Made by a program: the position numbers and the translations under genes
Part shown: in pieces, positions 1 through 5,249 of the stretch
Layout: the number at the start of each line of letters is the position of its first letter
Position numbering within the stretch: the first letter of the stretch is position 1
Notes under the pieces: generated by a model
Databases searched by the model: none
Seen by the model: the letters and a program-made list of their open reading frames with translations, nothing else
Told to the model about the DNA's origin: nothing
DNA from: Rubrobacteraceae bacterium
GTDB taxonomy: Bacteria; Actinomycetota; Rubrobacteria; Rubrobacterales; Rubrobacteraceae
DNA: 6,021 nt
Assembly: GCA_021156345.1 (NCBI GenBank)
Contig: JAJNDJ010000258.1
Location: 1 to 6,021, forward strand
Reading direction: 5' to 3'

Positions 1-267
1 GTCGGAGGAGAGCGGGTTCACGGCCACGAGGCGGCCGAGGAGATCCTCGTCGGCCCCTTCGCCGACCTCCGTGACGGTGCCGGCGAACTCGTGGCCCATC
101 ACGAGGGGCGGGGTACGGTTGCCCATCCTGCCGAGGTACCCTTCGATCTCCGAGCCGCAGATCCCCGCTGCCGTAGGGCGAACAACGACGGTCCCTGGCT
201 CGACAGCCGGATCGGGCACCTCCTCGACGGACATCTCTTCAGGCCCGTGCCACACTATCCCTTTCAT
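1..267 (-). CDS. Zinc-dependent alcohol dehydrogenase (MDR family), N-terminal part, cut by window edge
   Basis: The frame translates to 89 residues and runs off the left edge without a stop. It begins MKGIVWHGPEEM and carries the GroES-like N-terminal hallmarks of zinc MDR dehydrogenases: GICGSE with the catalytic-zinc cysteine at residue 37, and GHEFAG at 58-63 with His59 and Glu60. The ATG at 265-267 is preceded by a GGGAAGGTG ribosome site about 6 nt upstream. Members of this family oxidise polyols, secondary alcohols or threonine with NAD(P); the substrate cannot be read from this fragment. The structural-zinc cysteine cluster and the Rossmann domain would lie beyond the window. It follows the cyclase-family hydrolase by 66 bp on the same strand. 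It is therefore probably the third gene of the leftward arm of this sugar-acid locus, oxidising a sugar, polyol or keto-acid intermediate (inference). Confidence 0.88.
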   Translation of the reverse strand, partial: MKGIVWHGPEEMSVEEVPDPAVEPGTVVVRPTAAGICGSEIEGYLGRMGNRTPPLVMGHEFAGTVTEVGEGADEDLLGRLVAVNPLSSD

Positions 268-295
268 GCTTTCACCTTCCCGTTGCGAGTGTCAC

Positions 296-308
296 AGATA
301 GCCTATCT
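296..308. promoter_or_regulatory. 13-bp perfect palindrome in the leader of the alcohol dehydrogenase gene
   Basis: AGATAG-C-CTATCT is a perfect inverted repeat with 6-base arms around one central base. It sits in the 66-bp gap between the hydrolase stop (334-336) and the dehydrogenase start (267). On the minus strand it overlaps a weak -10-like TAAGAT (310-305), but no convincing -35 element was found. It may be an operator or an mRNA hairpin; with a 1-nt loop, a protein-binding site is the likelier reading. Its function is inferred only. Confidence 0.35.
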
Positions 309-333
309 TACTCCTGAGGCCGTCGCGCTGCGA

Positions 334-1029
334 TCAGGGCCCAACGAGCGCGACGGCCCTAACGGGCGAACCCGAGCCGCCTTTGATCTTCAGCGGAAAA
401 GCGAGAAAGAGGCAGAACGGCGGCAACCGGTCCAGGTTCTTCAGGTTCTCGACGACGTACACCTCACTGCCGAGCAATGCGTAGTGGACCGGGTTCTCCG
501 AAGAAACGGTGGCGTCGATCGCGAGCGTATCGCACCCGACGAGCGAAACCCCCTTACCCACAAGGTATTCTGCAGCCTCACCGGAGAGGCCGGGCCAGTC
601 TTCGAGGAAGCTGCGTCCCTCCGGACCTGTCGCCCACCTGCGGTCCCATCCGTAGCGGATCAAAACCCTGTCTTTCGCCTCGATGGGGCCGTGCTCCTCC
701 TCCCACGCCTTTATGCGCCCGACACCCAGCAGGTCGTCCGCTCCGAGGTCCGTGGCCTCGATGGTCGCCGCGCGTCCCGCGAGGCGGTCGAGTGGGATCT
801 CATCCGTCCCGTAATGGGCAGGACCTTCTGAGATGAAATGAAGGGGCGCGTCCATGTGAGTCCCCGTGTGTTCGCTCATCGTGAGGCCGTAGTGGCGGGC
901 GAAGTCACCGTATTCGTAGGATTCGTAGAGGGCCTTGCCGAAGCGGGCGTGCGTAGGGTAGGCGGGGATGTTCTCCTCCAGAGTGTGGGAGAGGTCGATC
1001 CACTCGTAGCCGTCTAACGGCGAAGTCAC
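334..1029 (-). CDS. Cyclase family protein (kynurenine formamidase-like metal-dependent hydrolase)
   Basis: A 231-residue protein with the signature of the cyclase / kynurenine formamidase fold: WIDLSHTL at 10-17, then HTGTHMDAPLHF at 54-65, where His54, His58 and Asp60 match the metal ligands of the family. The C-terminal pattern ENPVHYALL followed by ENLKNLDRLP is also typical, and the length is normal. The family hydrolyses amide or ester bonds with bound zinc or manganese. The actual substrate is unknown; in a locus with sugar-acid enzymes a lactone or acyl substrate is as plausible as formylkynurenine, since no kynurenine genes are nearby. The GTG start at 1027-1029 overlaps the cupin stop as GTGA, implying translational coupling. 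The SD-like GAAGGA directly abuts the GTG, so independent initiation may be poor. There is no other in-frame ATG, GTG or TTG before the conserved WIDLSHTL. Confidence 0.9.
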   Translation of the reverse strand: MTSPLDGYEWIDLSHTLEENIPAYPTHARFGKALYESYEYGDFARHYGLTMSEHTGTHMDAPLHFISEGPAHYGTDEIPLDRLAGRAATIEATDLGADDLLGVGRIKAWEEEHGPIEAKDRVLIRYGWDRRWATGPEGRSFLEDWPGLSGEAAEYLVGKGVSLVGCDTLAIDATVSSENPVHYALLGSEVYVVENLKNLDRLPPFCLFLAFPLKIKGGSGSPVRAVALVGP

Positions 1030-1358
1030 TCCTTCGGGCTGTAGCGGTCAGGGTCCTGGAAGACGTCTATGACGCAGGTCCCGGCTTCGAGGATGGCTGA
1101 ATGTTCGGCCCCGCCTGGAATGTCGTAGGTCTCACCAGGTTCATAGGTTGCCTCATCGCCGCCTATGGTCAGGTGGAGCAGGCCGCTCACGACTATGCCC
1201 CACTGCGCACCGTGGGAGTGAGGAGGGACCTCGAACCTCTCCGCGGCCCTGAAGAAAACCGCCTGGCCGTCGGGGCCTGAGATCATACGCCCCTCCAAGC
1301 CCTCGAAGGGTGTGTCTACCTGCGGGAGGTCCTGGATCCAACGCGCATAAGGGTTCAC
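1026..1358 (-). CDS. Small single-domain cupin protein
   Basis: A 110-residue single cupin barrel. Motif 1 is PPHSHGAQWG (residues 45-54) with His47 and His49; the usual motif-1 glutamate appears as Gln52, a variant I believe is common in this HxHxxQWG subgroup. Motif 2 is GETYDIPGGAEH (75-86) with His86. These residues would form a metal site. The reading frame is open much further upstream, to 2084, but that part is antisense to the SDR gene. The start was therefore placed at the GTG at 1356-1358, which has a good GGAAAGGAG ribosome site 6 nt away. It is the first gene of the leftward transcript and overlaps the hydrolase start by 4 bp. Such small cupins beside sugar-acid genes may act as isomerases or ligand-binding proteins, but nothing in the sequence fixes a reaction. 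Confidence 0.85.
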   Translation of the reverse strand: MNPYARWIQDLPQVDTPFEGLEGRMISGPDGQAVFFRAAERFEVPPHSHGAQWGIVVSGLLHLTIGGDEATYEPGETYDIPGGAEHSAILEAGTCVIDVFQDPDRYSPKE

Positions 1359-1377
1359 AGCGGCTCCTTTCCCTGCG

Positions 1378-1397
1378 AGCGGCGTGTTTGCGCCGCT
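1378..1397. repeat. GC-rich inverted repeat in the cupin 5' leader
   Basis: AGCGGCG and CGCCGCT form a perfect 7-bp stem around the 6-nt loop TGTTTG. It lies between the predicted leftward transcription start (about 1403) and the cupin ribosome site (about 1364-1372). In the leftward RNA it would fold as a strong hairpin just upstream of the SD; alternatively it is a second operator. There is no U-tract, so it is not a standard terminator. Confidence 0.5.
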
Positions 1398-1417
1398 GGT
1401 CAGGGCGTCATTATACT
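1388..1417 (+). promoter_or_regulatory. Predicted rightward promoter for SDR-fuconate dehydratase-SDR
   Basis: TATACT (1412-1417) matches TATAAT at five of six positions. A weak -35 TTGCGC (1388-1393) lies 18 bp upstream. The start would fall near 1424, about 22 nt before the SDR ATG. This -10 shares bases 1412-1415 with the leftward -10, so polymerase could occupy only one direction at a time. Confidence 0.4.
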
Positions 1418-1421
1418 GACC
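1398..1421. promoter_or_regulatory. Candidate operator: GGTCAG-N12-CTGACC inverted repeat over the divergent -10
   Basis: Perfect 6-bp arms GGTCAG (1398-1403) and CTGACC (1416-1421) flank the shared -10 region. A third half-site GTCA at 1407-1410 pairs with TGAC at 1417-1420 to give a 14-bp near-palindrome with one mismatched pair, centred on the -10. Binding here would block both promoters together. The regulator is not in the window; GntR, LacI or IclR regulators would be typical of such loci (established habit of sugar-acid loci, not shown here). Confidence 0.45.
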
Positions 1422-1437
1422 GTTCCTAAAGTGTCCG
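1410..1437 (-). promoter_or_regulatory. Predicted leftward promoter for cupin-hydrolase-dehydrogenase
   Basis: On the minus strand a perfect TATAAT (1415-1410) lies 16 bp downstream of CGGACA (1437-1432), which matches TTGACA at four of six positions. The start would fall near 1403, giving a leader of about 45 nt to the cupin GTG. The match is to the housekeeping-sigma consensus only. Confidence 0.5.
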
Positions 1438-1445
1438 GGGGTGAG

Positions 1446-2201
1446 ATGGAACGCCTGAGAGGAAAGAGGGCCATTGTAACGGGCGCCGGCTCTGGCATCG
1501 GCCGTGCCATCGCCCTCAGGTTCGTCGAGGAAGGAGCGCGAGTAGTCATCTCGGACGTGGACGGGGAGGCGGCCACGAGCGTGGTGTCCGAAGCAGGAGG
1601 CGAGACCCTCGTCCGCAAGACAGACGTCACCGATTCTAGCGAGGTCGAGGCGCTGGTGGAGACCTCGGTCGAGGAGTGGGGAGGCCTCGACGTTATGGTC
1701 AACAACGCAGGGATAGGCGTAGCCGGCACCACCACAGATACCCAGGAAGGGGACTACGAAAGGGTGATGGATGTGTGCCTCAGGGGTACGTTCCTCGGTA
1801 TGAAGCACGCCATCCCAGCCATCAGGGATTCGGGGGGCGGGTCGGTTATCAACCTGTCTTCGGTGGCAGCGCTCGTCGGGATAGCCGACAGGGCCGTCTA
1901 CAGTGCGGCAAAAGGCGCGATCCTCGCCATCACCCGCGCCGCCGCCATCGACCACGTAGAAGAAGGCGTGAGGGTCAACTGCATCGCTCCAGGCACCGTG
2001 GATACGCCCTGGATCGGCCGCATCACCGCGGGCTACGACGACCCCGAAGAGGCGCGCCGGAACATGCAAGCTCGCCAGCCACACGGCCGGTTGGTCACGC
2101 CGGAGGAGATCGCCGCGATGGCAGCCTACCTCGCCTCAGACGAATCAGCATCGGTGATTGGGGCGTGCATGATCGTGGACGGGGGCATAACAGCCCGGTG
2201 A
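1446..2201 (+). CDS. SDR oxidoreductase, probable 2-keto-3-deoxy-L-fuconate dehydrogenase
   Basis: A 251-residue classical SDR. The cofactor motif TGAGSGIG is at 12-19, with Asp37 at the end of the second strand (VVISDVD) favouring NAD over NADP. NNAG is at 86-89 and the catalytic residues are Ser139, Tyr152 and Lys156 (YSAAK). The C-terminal part, with PGTVDTPWI, DDPEEARR and ARQPHGRL, resembles 2-keto-3-deoxy-L-fuconate dehydrogenases, which oxidise the product of fuconate dehydratase. The fuconate dehydratase gene immediately downstream supports this; L-fucose or another aldose dehydrogenase is the alternative. The ATG at 1446 was chosen because GGGGGTGAG lies just before it. The GTG at 1431 has no ribosome site. 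This is the first gene of the rightward transcript. Confidence 0.85.
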   Translation: MERLRGKRAIVTGAGSGIGRAIALRFVEEGARVVISDVDGEAATSVVSEAGGETLVRKTDVTDSSEVEALVETSVEEWGGLDVMVNNAGIGVAGTTTDTQEGDYERVMDVCLRGTFLGMKHAIPAIRDSGGGSVINLSSVAALVGIADRAVYSAAKGAILAITRAAAIDHVEEGVRVNCIAPGTVDTPWIGRITAGYDDPEEARRNMQARQPHGRLVTPEEIAAMAAYLASDESASVIGACMIVDGGITAR

Positions 2202-2287
2202 ACGAGCCCCACAGGCGGGGGTACGGGCGACGAGACGGAGATCTGGGTCTGGGTCCTTGTTCGCAAGAGGTCGAGAGAAGGTACGAC
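2202..2287 (+). other. Intergenic leader before fuconate dehydratase
   Basis: This 86-bp gap lies within the rightward operon. It contains a small CTTG-TTCG-CAAG hairpin (2256-2267) and the GAGAAGG ribosome site (2275-2281), spaced 6 nt from the GTG start at 2288. No convincing promoter or terminator was seen, so the dehydratase is probably co-transcribed with the SDR. Confidence 0.45.
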
Positions 2288-3506
2288 GTGACCACCATAA
2301 CCAGGGTAGTAGCCCGCGATATTCGTTTCCCGACGTCGCTGGATCTCTCCGGCTCCGACGCTATGAACGAGGCCCCCGACTACTCGGCCGCCTACGTCGT
2401 GCTCGAGACGGACGGCGGGCTCGAAGGCCACGGCTTTACCTTTACTATAGGTCGCGGCAACGAGCTGTGCGTCGCCGCGATCAGAGCGCTCGCTCCGCTC
2501 GTCGAGGGGAGAACTCTCGAGTCGTTTACAGAGGACATGAGCGCTTTCTGGAGGCACGTCACGGGAGACAGCCAGCTCAGGTGGGTCGGGCCTGAGAAGG
2601 GTGTGATCCACCTCGCTACGGCCGCCATCGTCAATGCCGTCTGGGATCTCTACGCGAAGCACCCGTGAGGAAGCTCTCGAGATCCTGCGCGAAAACGAAA
2701 GGACGAAGCCGGACCGTGAGGCCGAGATGCTGGAGGATGGTTTCCCCGCCTACACCACGTCCGCCGGGTGGCTCGGCTATTCGGACGAGAGGCTGCGCTC
2801 GCTCGTGCGCGAGGCGGTGGGGAAAGGCTGGACGCACTTCAAGATGAAGGTTGGTGGGAACATCGAGGACGACGAGCGGCGGGCAGCCCTGATCCGGGAC
2901 GAGATCGGACCCGACCGCACCCTGATGATGGACGCCAACCAGGTCTGGGATGTGGATCAGGCCATCGAGAACATGGAGCGCCTGAAGCGATTCGACCCGT
3001 ACTGGATCGAGGAGCCAACGAGCCCCGACGACGTCCTCGGCCATGCGCGTATAGCCGAGGCCGTCACTCCCGTCGGCGTCGCCACGGGCGAGCACTGCCA
3101 GAACCGCGTCCTTTTCAAGCAGCTCTTGCAGGCTGGTGCCATCTCGTTCTGCCAGATAGACGCCTGCCGCCTCGGCGGCGTCAACGAGGTCATCGCCGTG
3201 CTCCTGATGGCGGCGAAGTTCGGCGTTCCGGTCTGCCCGCACGCAGGCGGCGTCGGACTCTGCGAGTATGTCCAGCACCTCTCCATCTTCGACTACGTCT
3301 GTGTCGGAGCATCGCTGGAGGACAGAATCCTTGAGTACGTGGATCACCTCCACGAGCACTTCGTTGATCCAGTGGAGATCCAGGCCGGCCGCTACGTCCC
3401 GCCACGAACCCCAGGCTACTCAGCCGAGATGAAACCCGAGTCCCTGAACGAGTTCGAGTTCCCCTCAGGCGGCGCCTGGGCCACGGAAGAGAGAACCATC
3501 CCATGA
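2288..3506 (+). pseudogene. fucD: L-fuconate dehydratase (enolase superfamily), interrupted by an out-of-frame internal deletion
   Basis: The intact enzyme dehydrates L-fuconate to 2-keto-3-deoxy-L-fuconate using Mg2+. The first frame (GTG 2288, good SD) encodes 126 residues with the family N-terminal signatures RFPTS, GSDAMN, DYSAAYVVL, TIGRGNE and [10 protein letters not shown], and ends VWDLYAKHP at a TGA (2666-2668). Homology resumes in the +1-shifted frame from about 2661 with [11 protein letters not shown] and continues to the TGA at 3504-3506. Against remembered homologues, about 30 residues (the KPLW...DFRY...DAL stretch) are missing between AK and TREEAL, an estimated 92-nt deletion. 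All barrel catalytic positions remain in the second frame: KMK (codons 2841-2849), Asp at 2931 and Asn at 2937, Glu at 3009, Glu of GEH at 3090, Asp at 3159 and His at 3240. The ATGA overlap with the next SDR is kept. As read, no full enzyme can be made. This is either a recent lesion or an assembly error. Confidence 0.87.
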
Positions 3507-4216
3507 ACGGGAGAGTGGCAGCCGTATTCGGGGTCGGCCCCGGACTAGGGGCTGCGGTCGCCCGCCGCTTCGCCAGCGAAGGTTTCGCGGTCGCGATGAT
3601 GGCCCGCCGCGAAGACAGCCTAACGGAGATACGGCGGGACATCGAGCCCGACGGCGGTACGGCGCTCCCGATCTCCGCCGACGCCACTGACGCCGACTCT
3701 GTCGCCGCAGCCTTCGAGAGGATAAGCGCCGAACTCGGCGACCCCGAAGTCCTGGTCTACAACGCCGGCGCGTTCCAGATGGGCGGCGTTCTGGAGGTTT
3801 CGCCCGCGCAGTTCGACGAGTGCTTCAGGGCAAACTGCGCAGGGGCATTCTACGCCGCTCGCGAGGTACTGCCGGCGATGGTCGAGGCGGGGCACGGCAC
3901 CATCCTGCTAACGGGCGCCTCAGCGGCGCTACGCGGCAAGGCGAGGTTCTCGGCGCTCGCGGTCGGAAAGTTCGGCTTGAGGGCGCTGGCGCAGTCCATG
4001 GCGCGGGAGTTCGGGCCACAGGGGATACACGTCTCGCATGTCATCATAGACGGCCAGATAAACACACCAAGGATCCAGGAGATGATGCCCGACCGTGAGG
4101 AGCACACCATGCTTTCCCCCGACGCCATCGCCGAAACCTACTGGCAACTCCACTCGCAGGACCGTACGGCCTGGACGCTGGAGATGGATCTGCGGCCCTC
4201 GGTAGAGAGCTTCTGA
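3503..4216 (+). CDS. Atypical SDR-fold protein lacking the catalytic tyrosine
   Basis: A 237-residue SDR-like protein whose ATG overlaps the fuconate dehydratase stop as ATGA, implying coupled translation. The cofactor loop reads GVGPGLG (10-16), a variant of TGxxxGxG. Arg35 and Arg36 after the second strand suggest NADP. YNAG (86-89) replaces NNAG. Ser140 (TGAS) and Lys156 are present, but the residue four before the lysine, normally Tyr, is Leu152 within [16 protein letters not shown]. The C-terminal IDGQINTPR and the final TLEMDLRP stretch are typical of a bacterial SDR subgroup that shares this FxxxxxGK pattern (from memory). It may be a reductase using another general acid, or a non-catalytic member. 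Its role beside the sugar-acid genes is unassigned. Confidence 0.82.
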   Translation: MNGRVAAVFGVGPGLGAAVARRFASEGFAVAMMARREDSLTEIRRDIEPDGGTALPISADATDADSVAAAFERISAELGDPEVLVYNAGAFQMGGVLEVSPAQFDECFRANCAGAFYAAREVLPAMVEAGHGTILLTGASAALRGKARFSALAVGKFGLRALAQSMAREFGPQGIHVSHVIIDGQINTPRIQEMMPDREEHTMLSPDAIAETYWQLHSQDRTAWTLEMDLRPSVESF

Positions 4217-4218
4217 CC

Positions 4219-4906
4219 CTACCGCCTGCCGGCCACGCGGCCGGCCACCGACGAGAAAGCACGGCCCTCCGTCGTATCGTCGAGGGGTTCGAGCTCGAAG
4301 CTTTCGTCCGTCTGGCGCAGGGCGCCCAGGATGAGCTGGTCTGTAAGCCAGGGGTTCTTGGGGAGCAAGGAGCCGTGCAGATAGGTACCGTAGGCGTTCA
4401 GCCTGCGTGCACCCTCGGTGCCGTCTTTGCCGTTGTTGCCGTAACCCACAACTACCTCGCCGAGGGGCTTCACGTCTTCGCCGAGGTAGGTGCGTCCGCC
4501 GTGGTTCTCGAATCCGACTATCTCGCGTGTCTCGGGGGCCCGGACGCGGACCAGCACATTCCCGATCAGGCGCTCCTCGTCAGCTTTCCTGGGCTCCGTG
4601 TGCAGGTCGAAAATGCCGACGCCAGGAAGCTTCTCGCCCTCGGGCGTCTCGTAGGAGTGACCCATGAGCTGGTAGCCACCGCACACCCCGAGGACAACGC
4701 CGCCACCCGCCACGATGGCCCTCAGATCCGCGCCCTTGGAGCCAGAGAGGTCTTCTGCAAGCAGCGCCTGTTCCCTGTCCTGGCCGCCGCCGAAGAGGAA
4801 GAGGTCGCAGCCGGTCGGCTTTGATGGAGATAACATTTCCCCTGTCCCCGTAGAGGTTCATCATGTCGGCGTAGAGGTGGTGGATGGTGAGCCTGATCCG
4901 TCGCAT
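4219..4906 (-). pseudogene. gatD: GatD-type glutamine amidotransferase (lipid II isoglutaminyl synthase subunit), frameshifted by an internal deletion
   Basis: GatD releases ammonia from glutamine for MurT, which amidates the D-Glu of lipid II. The N terminus is in one frame: ATG at 4906 with a GGGAGG ribosome site, then RRIRLTIHHLYADMMNLYGD and RGNVISIK. The rest lies in another frame and is open to the TAG at 4219-4221: GCDLFLFGGGQDREQALLAEDL, the nucleophile loop VCGGYQLMG, ENHGGRTYLG, and GTYLHGSLLPKNP with the catalytic histidine. In the family about 20-25 residues (an EWRGI...-like strand and loop) separate these halves. Here they are joined within 4815-4836, so a deletion of roughly 65-70 nt also changed the frame. 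The only ATG at the start of the second frame (4836) lacks a ribosome site and gives a protein without the first strand. No MurT gene is adjacent. Cobyric acid synthase-like relatives are excluded by the GGGQDREQ and YLHGSLLPKNP pattern. Confidence 0.85.
4228..4245. terminator. Possible bidirectional hairpin terminator between convergent genes
   Basis: GCCGGCC-ACGC-GGCCGGC is a perfect 7-bp GC stem with a 4-nt loop. It begins 12 nt after the SDR stop and lies inside the last codons of the convergent gatD frame; the two stop codons are separated by only 2 bp. There is no U-tract on either strand, so it is a weak candidate of the stem-only kind proposed for high-GC actinobacteria. Confidence 0.35.
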
Positions 4907-4994
4907 GACACCTCCCTTTCGCTGCGTCTTTCGACAGGAGGCGTTCAAACCGCGCACGCCAATCCTGGCGCCATTTTACCCTTTCGGGTCCTAG

Positions 4995-5023
4995 ATTATA
5001 CGCTCGACCAGCTGACGGGTCTC
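4995..5023 (-). promoter_or_regulatory. Predicted promoter for gatD
   Basis: A perfect TATAAT (5000-4995, minus strand) lies about 90 nt upstream of the gatD ATG. The -35 position 17 bp upstream reads GAGACC, only three of six matches. A start near 4988 would leave an 80-nt leader containing a small CGCCA-GGAT-TGGCG hairpin. Confidence 0.35.
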
Positions 5024-5192
5024 CTCCGCTGGCCGCAAAGAAGCCACCGGCGGGGTGCCCGGCGATATCGATGCGTCTATCGCTGTAGATGATGGCCCTC
5101 AGCCGCAACGCAGCGTAGATGCGGCGGCGCTCTTCATCTAGCTGACTCAGCCGCTCCCGCAGTCTGTTAGGAGTAGCCGAGTAATGGGTAGT

Positions 5193-5210
5193 GTTAGAGG
5201 AGTTAGAGAA
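5193..5210. repeat. Imperfect 9-bp tandem repeat
   Basis: GTTAGAGGA is followed directly by GTTAGAGAA, eight of nine bases identical, within the stretch just downstream of the stress-protein gene. It is short and may be chance in purine-rich DNA. Confidence 0.4.
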
Positions 5211-5249
5211 GGAATTTTCACAGGAGAGATGCCCGAGAAGGAGACCGTG

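Larger units (their letters stand above)
4907..5249. other. 343-bp region without a convincing gene
   Basis: It lies between the gatD start and the stress-protein stop, both on the minus strand. It holds the gatD ribosome site and promoter, and a minus-strand open frame that continues in phase after the stress-protein TAA but has no ATG or GTG start. That frame contains the protein-like stretch RLRERLSQLDEERRRIYAAL. It also holds the imperfect tandem GTTAGAGGA/GTTAGAGAA at 5193-5210 and three TGTTAG hexamers (5165, 5192, 5248). The MurT C terminus, expected upstream of gatD, was looked for on the minus strand and not found. From 5161 to 5249 the minus-strand RNA is C-rich and G-poor, about 33 C to 10 G by hand count. 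Confidence 0.5.

Noticed and set aside
91..831. Long plus-strand open frame across the dehydrogenase and hydrolase region
   Set aside because: It is antisense to two genes with clear family motifs. Its translation has no recognisable motif; GC-rich DNA commonly leaves such frames open.
1431..1445. Upstream GTG start for the first SDR
   Set aside because: It has no ribosome site and would begin within about 7 nt of the predicted transcription start. The ATG at 1446 has a GGGGGTGAG just before it.
1359..2084. N-terminal extension of the cupin frame on the minus strand (frame open from 2084)
   Set aside because: It is antisense to the clearly coding SDR gene and has no cupin or other recognisable sequence. 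The GTG at 1358 with a strong ribosome site explains the real start.
2655..2668. Programmed ribosomal frameshift joining the two dehydratase frames
   Set aside because: No slippery heptamer or downstream stimulatory structure was seen, and about 30 conserved residues would still be missing after a frame change.
2634..3506. Second part of fuconate dehydratase as an independent 290-residue gene starting at ATG 2634
   Set aside because: The ATG lies inside the upstream coding frame without a ribosome site. The homology begins only at about 2661, so it is half of a broken gene.
4375..4824. Plus-strand open frame opposite gatD
   Set aside because: It is complementary to the conserved amidotransferase core and has no independent ribosome site or motif.
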